From positions 722,134 to 786,133 of the forward strand of contig JXTB01000076.1 in NCBI GenBank assembly GCA_002914805.1: DNA of 64,000 nt, read 5' to 3'. Of the stretch, positions 46,772 through 56,950 are shown piece by piece (position 1 is the stretch's first letter; every line of letters begins with the position of its first letter). A model generated the notes under the pieces. That model was not told where the DNA came from and did no database searches. It worked only from the letters and a program-made list of their open reading frames with translations. This stretch comes from Parasponia andersonii. Lineage: Eukaryota > Streptophyta > Magnoliopsida > Rosales > Cannabaceae. The translations under genes and the position numbers were made by a program.

Positions 46772-48737
46772 GTTGACTCTCTCTCCCTCACTCTCAGTTT
46801 CTCTTGGCAGAAGGAGAAGGACTGCCGTTGAAGCCACCTCGAGCTGTCATCTGCCCCTCCAGCCTTCCAATGTCGACTCGCTATGCTACCAGGGAGCTCC
46901 ACTGGCCGTCGCCAGCAGCTGCCAGTCTCTGTTTCACCGGAAAATGCCATTGGAGCCGTTTCGAATTTTTTATCACCGGCGACGATTCTAGCAATCATTT
47001 AACCTCTAATCGGGCTCGTTTGATTCGTCTTGTCGAGAGGAAGCTCAAGGTATATATATCTTAACCCCATACTGTCCAAATCGAAAGTTGCTACTTTTGG
47101 AATATTATGAGCTTAAGTTAACTTTTTAATCCGGCCGTTGGATAGTGTTTTTGTTGTCATTTTTGGATTGTACTCAGAAAATGAAGAAGTTTGATATATA
47201 TATATATATATATATTGTCTATATTTGGTGATCGGCATAAAAATCGAAATCAGACGGCTAGGATTTACCTCGATTTACGTGCCACATATCTAGTGTGAGC
47301 CCCGACCTGAATTGTACAAGTTATATATCTAACCTAGATATTTTTGCTAATAGGAATTTAGTGAAGAGGTCCGTTTGTGAATTTGAAGCTCCGTTGAGAA
47401 GTTGGTTTTTCGCGAGAGGATAATCGAGGACTTGGAATTGGTTCCTGACCCTCCAGATGATCGTCAATAACACCTTGAGAGTTCAAGAACGTAGTATTGC
47501 TATTTTCGTGCGGTAGGGATTCGGTTACCTTCGTTTTATACTATTTCGAATGAAACTTCTTTTGTCCAACACATGAGAACAAATGTGATTTTTGAATTTC
47601 CTGAATATATGTAATAGACTGTGATGGTATGATATACATATATATTATATTACTCTGAGAATTTTCTGAGTAGAAGTTATTTTGGGTATGTCAAAATAGG
47701 GTCGTTATACTGCCTGTTTTTGTATAAAAACCTAATATACTTATTTTATTAAAAAACCAGAGTACTATTATTTTCACACTTCAATTCTGTGTTGCGCGTG
47801 TCATAGGATCATACATAAATACCGTGTTAGCGTCATGCGTTTATAGTGTGGCGCTGCGTGCCCCACTGTCGGTGTAGAGTCTGTAAACCTGTGCGGGGTT
47901 TTGTTACTTCTGATTATCTCCTCATTTGATAGGCGTAGGTGATTCAGTTGCCCTTCTAAGTTTGTTAGGCAACACATGGGTGGGTATGAGTTTAAGTGTC
48001 AGGTAGACTGTTAGATACACTTAGTACCATCATCTTGGGTTTCCACAGACGAGAGGATGTGAGCTCATGAGTATGGGTTGATTTATATTATGTGCATATG
48101 GATTGATGGTTTTGATCATACTGCTTTATATACATATATACATATACATACGTGAATTTTTAGTTTGAAGTATATATATATATACATGTATTAGATTTAA
48201 ACTAATCATGTAGGAGCTTTCTATCACTAAAATATTTTTGATTGAGGTAACTATTTTTCCTATTGGGTATTTTATACTCACTCCCTTTTTCCTTCCTCAG
48301 GTGGTGTCTAGTGCGATTTTAGGAATCAAGAGGAGTAAGAGAGCATTAGGATTGTAGTTCATTATCTTGATAATGCTTGAAGCGTGTTGTTGTGGTATTG
48401 GACTATTTAGGTTTTATTTTATCATTGAACTAAGATTACTACATTCAATTTTTGTTTGTGAACTCATGTATGTCATTCGAACGTCTATTCTGACGTAGAT
48501 GATGATGATGTTTGAGCTTATATTTGATTTACGTTCTTTTCGACATTTATTTGATTTATGTTTAATGGTGTATACGAACCGTAGGAGAGGTTTACAAGAT
48601 GAAATTCCAAATATTTTATCTGAAATGAATTATTTTATAAAATTAAAACTTTTTAAACGTTTTTCAAATAAATTAAGAAATTTCTTATTCTTGTGAAATT
48701 CTCATTTTGCTACTTTTCCTAATTTTAAGTTGTGACA
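46329..48737 (+). mobile_element. Solo LTR of the same family, copy D (2.4 kb)
   Basis: Edges TGTAAAAACC..GTTGTGACA. The flanks AATTT and AATTG form a target duplication with one mismatch. From about 46870 on it parallels copy C. It is 1 kb longer, partly from a (CT)n-centred tandem duplication at 46589-46892 and extra sequence near 47880-48500. Open frames at 46593-47064 on both strands come from the CT/GA repeat and are not genes. It ends 608 bases upstream of the AKR copy 3 start. Confidence 0.7.
46589..46892. repeat. Tandem duplication around a (TC)29 tract in LTR D
   Basis: The block from TTGACTCTCTC..CACTCTC(G/A)GTTTCTC through GAAGGAGAAGGACTGCCG to ACTCGCTATGCT(G/A)CCAGG occurs at 46589-46711 and 46770-46892. 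The two are separated by an uninterrupted TC run (46712-46769). Confidence 0.85.
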
Positions 48738-49257
48738 AATTGAATGAAATAGATTTCACCCGAAGATGTGTAGAATATAATTCTATCAAATTCTTTTAAA
48801 TTAATTTTTTTTTGTATCGGACGTTCCAAATAAACATTAGAATTGAGTTCATCCCATTCCCTTCCTTTTCATTTCCCGACTAAATGGGCGCTTAGTTTTT
48901 TTCCATACATGTCCGTTTTCTTGCAAATTAGATTCGAATTGAGGAGTCAATTAAATGTGTAAATATAGGGTGTTTGGTAGAAAATATCTATTCCAATTAT
49001 TTTTTAAAATGTTTTTATGCACATAGGGTATATCCTAGTCAACACTTCCTTAAAAAAAAAAAAAAAAAAGAAAGAAAAATCGAAAAAAAAAAAAACAAAA
49101 AACAAAAAACAAAACGTAGGCCGTGACGTGAGCATTACATTTTACAATTAACATAGTCAAATTTTGACTAACACCACCTAGAACCATCCAAAACTGCCGG
49201 CAATAATATGCCTTCTCTGCACTCCGATGACTACTCCCTTCCTCGATAATGTTTTGT
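48738..49257. other. 5' flank of AKR copy 3
   Basis: Includes a long poly-A/AAAC low-complexity tract (49052-49116). No further gene recognised. Confidence 0.5.
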
Positions 49258-49266
49258 TATTTATAG
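49258..49266 (+). promoter_or_regulatory. Possible TATA box of AKR copy 3
   Basis: TATTTATAG, about 80 bases upstream of the start codon. Placement matches the analogous motif of AKR copy 1; no other support. Confidence 0.4.
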
Positions 49267-49344
49267 TAAGAGCAAAGTCCACTACTGAGTCACTCACTGC
49301 TCTGACTCGGCCAGAATATCGAATCGGTTCTCCTGCCAAAAAAA

Positions 49345-51696
49345 ATGGGGACGCCGACGACGGTGAAAAGGGTGAAGTTGGGGTCANCCCTTTCACCAAC
49401 GAAATCCTTCTCGGAAATGTAAAACCTCGAGTCCATACACACATATATATTGATTTTGTTTTTAGGGTTTTGGAATTGAAATTACAAAAACTTGGGGGGT
49501 TTTTTTTAGGCGCTTCAAGGAGGAGTGAGAGAGAAAGTAGAGCTGGCCACCAAATTCGGAATCAGCTTCGCGGACGGCAAGCGGGAGATTCGTGGTGACC
49601 CGGCGTATGTCAGAGCCGCGTGCGAGGCCAGCCTGAAGCGGCTCCAAGTGGATAGTGTGGATCTCTATTACCAGCATCGGATCGATACTCGTTTGCCCAT
49701 CGAAGTCACGGTCTGCTTCCTCTTCTTCTCTACTCTTTACTCTCTGCCAAAATTTAGTATAAACTGTTTGATTGGTTGAGGTATAATTACATTTTTGTCC
49801 TTGGACCTTATCATGATCATCATGTAGACATGTTTCTGTGATCAATTTGGGAAAAAATTATTCCCGGAAATATGTTACAAGGGTTCGAATAACTTGTTAC
49901 TACCCTGACGATCAATTTGAGAAATGAAAAAATTATCCCGTCGAAAATATTGGCGAAAGAAGTCCAGACCAAAGTTTCATTTTAATAGAAACTAAAGGGT
50001 CAGATTTTGACAAAAAGAATGGACTATAAATGGTACGAACAGAGTAACTTAAATTTGGAATAGGGTCAAGTTCAGGGATCACTGGTGCAGTTAATCCTTC
50101 TGTGTCTATTGCATACCTCACCATAATGTTCTCCGAATTTGCACAAACTGAACTGGACATAATGGGGAAAAAATTCCTCTGTTTTTCTGGTTTTTTCTCT
50201 TTTTAAGGAGAAAATTAATGTTGTGGTATTTACTAAGTATGTAAAATTGTCTAGTTTCCTGGGAAATCTTAAATGACATGTTCAAACAAAAAATGATTAG
50301 TCCATAATTCATTGTAGCATACTTGAGCAGCATTTAGTAGAAAAACCTTCCTAATTGAGTTGTGAGTTGTGCCAAATAAGTGAAACTACAGCTTTATACT
50401 GTGGTTTTGTTTGTCATTTTGTAGTTCTATTTCATGTCTTCATTTTGGAGGTTCTTTTGTCATAATTATTTGCTTTGCATTCCAAATCTTCTGCGCAAGC
50501 TTTCTGTTTGAAATTTCCTGATTTTGTCTTGTGTCGTTTGAAAGATCGGGGAGCTCAAGAAACTAGTTGAAGAGGGCAAAATAAAGTACATTGGTTTGTC
50601 AGAGGCCTCCGCTTCAACGATAAGAAGAGCACACGCTGTTCATCCAATTACAGCTGTGCAGCTTGAATGGTCCTTGTGGTCTAGAGATGCGGAGGAAGAT
50701 ATTATTCCTACCTGCAGGTGAGGCTCAATGGTAATAACTGGTATTTTCTTACGTAATTAGTGAATTAGTGATTAATTCAGCACGTTCTAATGCTGTTTTC
50801 TTTATTTATCAGAGAACTGGGCATTGGTATTGTTGCATACAGCCCTCTAGGACGAGGTTTCCTGTCGTCTGGACCTAACTTTGTGGAAAGTTTGCCCGAT
50901 AATGATTTCCGCAAGGTTTGTCTATTGCCACAGAAGTACAGAGCTCAAGGATGAATCATGTGTGCATTTTAGATTAGTTTGCTGCATCATCGCCCAAACT
51001 TCGATACCTTACATTTCCATCAGTAATTAAATTATTGCTTAATGTTAACAGACTCATTTACTGCACTTGGAGTCTTGATGTTGACATAATAGTTAACATG
51101 GCAGTTGGTGCTTGGCTTTCATCCAGAAATTGTAGTTTTGCTTAATTTTTAAAGAATCTTTTCTTACAACATTTGAAACATCCACATCTTGTAATGTCTC
51201 AGAAAATTACGGCTTATGTTGAAACATGCTAAGAAGATATCATGGTGTTGTATAGAAATGTGACTGACTTATTGCCTTCAGACTAATACTCTTCTTCAGT
51301 ATATTTTTTTGCAAATATTTTTCCGTACTGGTGCTTAGGTATGTTTCCTTTCTGCAGCATCTTCCCAGGTTTCAAGGCGAAAATCTCGAGCATAACAAAA
51401 CGATATTTGAGCGAGTCAATGATTTGGCTGCTAGAAAAGGATGCACTCCTGCACAACTAGCATTGGCCTGGGTTCACCACCAGGGAGATGATGTGGTTCC
51501 CATACCAGGGACCACCAAGACTGAGAATTTTAACCAGAATATCGGAGCCTTGTCAGTGAAACTGACACCAGAGGAAATTGCCGAGCTTGAATCTTTTGCC
51601 GCAGCAGATGCAGTAAAGGGTGACCGGTATGGGGTTTCTGCAGGAACTTGGAAGGAGTCTGAAACTCCATCACTATCTTCGTGGAAAGGCGAGTGA
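49345..51696 (+). CDS. Aldo-keto reductase copy 3 (ATB2/perakine reductase-like), likely functional
   Basis: NADPH-dependent carbonyl reductase of the plant AKR13/ATB2-like group, expected in the cytosol; the natural substrate cannot be told from sequence. Exons: 49345-49418, 49510-49710, 50545-50717, 50813-50915, 51358-51696, all with GT-AG introns. Exons 2-5 stay open for 271 codons. The catalytic Lys ([10 protein letters not shown]) and His (DLYYQHRID) are present. Cofactor-site sequences [21 protein letters not shown] and [16 protein letters not shown] are intact, and it ends SLSSWKGE. Exon 1 starts [14 protein letters not shown], then one N (49387), then [10 protein letters not shown]. 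Compared with copy 1, about 50 codons are missing at the N, including the catalytic Asp and Tyr (LDTSD.YG), so the gap is an assembly loss or a real deletion. Expected full length about 345 residues. Confidence 0.9.
49387..49387. other. Single-N join hiding part of AKR exon 1
   Basis: Codons equivalent to residues 13-62 of AKR copy 1 are absent exactly at this N, so it stands for about 150 missing bases. Confidence 0.8.
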
Positions 51697-52607
51697 AGAC
51701 ATGTCTAATCCTTTCTTTCCTTGTAAGTCAATAACATTTGTGAACATGTCAACACATATGTAGAGAATAAATAATGTTCTGTCAAGTGGGGAGTGTGATA
51801 TGAGTTTGTTTTTCTCACTTGGAAAGGTTTTATTAGACTCGTGTATGAATGTTGTAAATTTAAATAAGAATTTGTGGCAAATAGAAATCTGTTGGGGTCT
51901 AGAGAGGGTGTGTTGCGGATGGCATTATGGACTTTCTATCGTCTAATGTTTTGTACCAAATAATTGAACTTAAAGGCTTCAGATAAATTTGTCGCTGATT
52001 GGACTAAATATACATAGTTTCTCATTCCGATAGGTTTTTTGTTTTTTATTTTTGCCTATTGACATTAATTTTTTATAAGCATCGGATCATGATCTTGATT
52101 CATGGTCAATTATAATTTGAGCAGTTTGACAAAAAAAATGAAAATAAATATACATTATTTAACGTTTTTTTTCTTTTCACCTTTTACTATAAAAAGATGA
52201 ATTTGATTAATTTTAATTGGGCAAAATGATACTTATAAATATATTTAAAAAAAATACATCTGACCAATTTTAATTTGACAAAATAATATTTATAGATATA
52301 TTAAAAAAAATACCTTATAGGTTGCCAATTTTGTAGGTAATTTTTTTTATGTATATATAAATATATTTTTTTAATCTATTAGATTATGGTCTAATAGTGA
52401 TTTAATAATTATAATAATATACATGAAAATATGTGTATCATTAATATTATTATTTTATTATTTTTTAATATTAAAAATGTCCAATATAAATATTAATTGG
52501 CTAAAATGATATTTATATGTTAAAAAAAAAATAACTACGGGATTGATTATGGCTAAAATAATATTTATATGTTAAAAAAAATAACTACGGGATTGATTAA
52601 TGCTTAC

Positions 52608-52610
<3 letters not shown>
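51697..52610. other. 3' flank of AKR copy 3 and AT-rich repeats
   Basis: From about 52200 the words AAAATGATA(C/T)TTATA.., TAAAAAAAATA..C and GGATTGATTA recur every 70-100 bases, as in decayed MITE copies of the family at 52651 and 53877. No gene supported. Confidence 0.5.

Positions 52611-52611
<1 letters not shown>

Positions 52612-52651
<40 letters not shown>
52612..52651. repeat. (TA)n microsatellite
   Basis: About 40 bases of uninterrupted TA. Another of about 28 bases is at 52896-52923. Confidence 0.9.
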
Positions 52652-52653
<2 letters not shown>

Positions 52654-53935
52654 TTGTCAATCTAATAAGTATTTTTTTTCTTTACCTATGAGTAGGTATT
52701 TTTTTTTTTAGCCGTTAGACCACCATCTAATAGTGATCCAATAGCTATAATAAAGTGCATGAAAAGACGTGCATCATTAATGCTCTTTCTCTCTCTTACT
52801 TTTTACAATAAAAAAATATGTATACTAAATTTTCATTGGCCAAATTGATACCTATGCATAGGTAAAAAAAAAAAATACCTACTGGATTGGTGCCCGCTAT
52901 ATATATATATATATATATATATATGTAAATAGAAGATTTTTTGAAATAAAAACTACTATAAATTATCTAATATCAATTTTGGTTGCTCACCATAATAAAC
53001 AATTTCAATATCATTTCCTAAAGTTCAAATAAAAATTTTGTGACTTAAAAAGACAAGTTCTGGTATTTTTCTGAAATACCTTTGATATTAGCATTGTAAT
53101 TAATATAATTTATAAAATTAAACTTCGACATCAACTTTGATATCAATATTTCCTCGATGATTACCCATTTATATTTGGATAAGCTTGTACAGCATCAAGG
53201 CTCTCTTGCGTCCCACCCATGATTTAAAGACTGGTGTGCTAGTGTGCGTCTTACAGCCACAAATGTCACAACGGCTTGCACCCTTGATAGCATAATCTTT
53301 GCTGAACGTAATATTTTTCAAAAAAAACTTTGTAATTGCCATTAGTTTTTGGAGTGGAGTTATGCCTCAAAACCGCCGTTGTGATGAATTAAGCTTGTAA
53401 CACTTACGGAAACTAATCGGAGATTAGTTCTTTAACGGCCGTCATTGTTTCTGTTTGACCGTTTTTCTTCCCTTGAATTCTATAAATTGGCTTAAAGAGC
53501 CTTCAAAAAAACAAAAAACAAAAACAAAAACGAAGAAAAACAGTCTGCGCAAATAGCTATAGATTGTAGAGTTGTAGTGTTTTTTTCCAGGAAGAAGCAT
53601 CGTGGTGTGCATTTGCTACTTGTAGACCATTGCATTCAGAGAGACAAATGCGAGCAACCTTGAGCACGGATGATGAAAGGAAAATTTTGTTTTAAACGCG
53701 GACTCAGTTATTTTTACATAATTCTATTTCCAATTTTCCGGTCTAATATTTTATTGTTGCTAACAATTCAATTTTTCAGTATCCGTTTATGTACTATCAT
53801 ATCCTATTTGCGTAACAGATCGTTCCCAGATCTATCGTTGCATTCCTGCGAATTATCTACCTATAATATGATATATAAAAAAAAAATACCTACTCATAGG
53901 TAAAGAAAAAAAATACCGGATTGGCAACCATATAT
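52651..53935. repeat. Inverted MITE-like pair
   Basis: TGGTTGTCAATC..TTTCTTTACCTATGAGTAGGTA (52651-52706) is mirrored by TACCTACTCATAGGTAAAG..GGATTGGCAACCA (53887-53931), about 55 bases with few mismatches and 1.2 kb between them. A third partial copy lies at 52860-52890 (ATGCATAGGTAAAA..GGATTGGTGCCC). This is either one 1.3-kb element with inverted ends or two MITEs in opposite orientation. The interior has no recognised gene; a short frame at 53670-53903 has no domain. Confidence 0.6.
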
Positions 53936-56900
53936 AGCAATAAAATATGGGTACGTCGTAAGAATAATGATTGAATCTTCTTTCATAGAAGAATTTTGAA
54001 ACTACAATCTTTTATTGAATATATTTTATATTAATCTCTTACAAATTATAACTAGTACTAAATTATGATAAAAATAATTAAAAATTAATGATAATGAAGA
54101 GCATTTCAAATTTTATTTAATACCAAAAAAAAAAAACATTTGTAGGAGGTCTAAAATCATAAGAGACATTTTCGTCTTTGTCTAAAGAGAAAATATCGAT
54201 ATAAATTTTGGCTCTTTATTCAATTTGTATATTATATTTTCGTTATTATCAACATTGATACTTAGATTTAATATTATAAATTTATATACTTATATTAATT
54301 TAGAATAGTTAATTTACCAAGATGATTTAATGAACTTATTCGAGAATTAGTTTTTATATGATTTATTTTTTTTAAAACAATATTTTAGTAAATTAACTAA
54401 TCTAAATTGCTATTAGGGTATAAATTTATAACGGATTTCAACTCTGAAGGTCAATATTAAAAATAACCAAAATATAAAGTACAATTTAAATAAAGTGTCA
54501 AAATAAAAAGTATAAAAGTGATATCATCACTCGTCTAAATAATATCTTTCCTAAGATAATCTGCTTGAGTAGTTCTGAACATAATTATTTATGTGTAATA
54601 AATACGTTAACTGATTTCTTCTTTCAAGTGATGTAGAGATTCTAATTATAAATATTAGTAATTCCAAAATTTTGCCCATATTATGGAGGGGAAATTGGTT
54701 TATTTTCTTTTTTTTTTTGGTTACTATCATTTTTTTTAAAAAAGAGCTTGTAAAATTATAATAAAACAAATTTTTGTCGATCACGATAAAATTCATAATA
54801 TCTCGATATGAGCTTATTTTTTACTAATATTTTATCAACATCAATATTTCCATGATATTGTCAAAATTTTATTGATATTTTATGAACATATTGGAAACAA
54901 AACATCGTTCTTCCTAATATCTATGTCAATACTTTAAAATAGATAATGTCATGATAATATTGATAAATGTCACGATATTTTAATACATGATAATTATATA
55001 CATATATGATATAACTTTGCTTTCTTTCCGATGTCCCCACTAGCAAAATAGTAAAACCTTTTACTTTTTTTTTATTTAACTCCTTGAATACATTTTAAGC
55101 ATCAATTTTTCATTCACGTAAGTATTTACATCCTGATATCACTACGGAGGAGAATATGAATCCACCTTGACCTATTATTAGTTTTAAGTTGGTCCTACTT
55201 AAAATCGAGCCTCAAAATGGTACCTCAAATAGGTATTTATATCTTATTTTTCCAATAATTACTCAAATAAATGAAATTGACAAAAAAAAAAAAGAAGAAG
55301 AAAGGAATAGGAAGTGCTTTTGATCTAGTAATAAAGTGTAATAGTCAAATATGCATGGAATGAGTAGGTATTAGACTTCTAACTTTTTTTTTTAGAATAT
55401 ATATTTACTTTACTAGCTAATCAGTAAACACAATGTATTTAAATAGTTATATTATTTATGTAAACAATGACATTTTTTATATAGAAATCTTTATTGATGC
55501 AGTTTAATTCTCATTGTTATGTTCATTTTAGTCATCAACATATTGCCTAATTCAGTGAGACGATAGTGTTATTCTCTAACTTCACATAATCTACAAAGAT
55601 TAACTTAGTTAAGAGTAGTTAATATTATGTCAATAATATACGTGTTTAAACTTATCATTATGCATGTTGTTCTGTGCCTTTCTAATTACATATAGACACA
55701 AATTGTCGTTACAAGTTTCGGTCATATTGGAATATCCTATAATAATTGGTGTGATCATTCAATCTCTTCACCATACTTTTTAAAATATATGTACATATCC
55801 ACCTTAAGTCTTTAAATTTTAGGATAAATTGTATATTTTTCCCTGAATTATTAACTATATAGAGCGTTGCCTTAAATTTTTTTTTTTTTTGAGGGAGCCC
55901 TAAACTAATTTTTGTTGCATAAATTTCCATGTATAATTTATAGAAGTGAAAAAAAGAAAGAAAGAAAAACTACCGCCCAAAATGAAAATTGCAAATGAAC
56001 AAGCGATATAGTTTGAAACTGTCAAGGTGAACGAGTAATTGGGGTTTTCAGTTTTTATCATGGTTTCAAATCGTACTGCCCGCATAAATTCAAACACATT
56101 AAAAATGACTAAGTTTGATATTATGTAATTATAATTAGCTTGGTATTTTTAGTTTTACAAACTTACCTTTTTAGAGTTGTATCTATTTAAAGAAATGTAA
56201 TATGAAGATTCAACAATGTACTCAATTATTTGTAAGACTTTATTATAAGATCATGATGAAACTATAATAAATAAAATTAACTATAAAAAAGAAAAAAAAA
56301 TGAAGTGATCTTTCTGTAATTTTTGGCTCGCATAAAATTATAACTTTTTTTTCTGAATATTTTTTGGTGTGACAAATGAAAACCCATAATATCTGTTATT
56401 CAGATTAATCGATCATTAAATTTAATCTCATTAGCAAATGAAAAAGGTAAATGTATGAAAAGCAAATTAATTTTGCGTGTTCTGCCACAAAAAATTTGAA
56501 ACACTCTTATCTTTCAGAATTTCTAGACTAAAATAAATTGAGAATTTTAGCCTCTAATCACCTTCATCGAAATCTCACTTCATCGAAAAAAATTGTACAT
56601 GGGTATAATTTGTAAAATAGCTAAATAATAAAGAATTAGGAAAAAAACCGTTATAAAAAAGTAGATAAAAAGTAATATAGACAAAATATTCTTTTTTGGT
56701 GTTAGAAAAGCAATAATAAGTTAGAGATAAAATTATTATTTGATTTGAAAGTTACACTACTTTAGTATAAAAATTACACCATGTTGGTGTAATAGGCTGG
56801 AGGTGGTAGCCCTACTTATCCTTTGTTAACAAATAAAGTCTACCATTTAAAATGAACATATTGGTCACTTTTGTCTTTAAAGTCTAGCATTCAAAATAAA

Positions 56901-56950
56901 CACAATGTTTATTTTAAAGAAACAAAAATAAAACCACAACTACTAAAAAC
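53936..56950. other. AT-rich intergenic DNA, no gene supported
   Basis: Three kilobases with poly-A/poly-T tracts and short AT-biased frames only. No RNA gene, repeat edge or promoter that I can defend. Confidence 0.55.

Noticed and set aside
46593..47064. Frames of 86-132 codons in LTR D
   Set aside because: Produced by the (TC)n tract and its flanking duplication inside a noncoding LTR.
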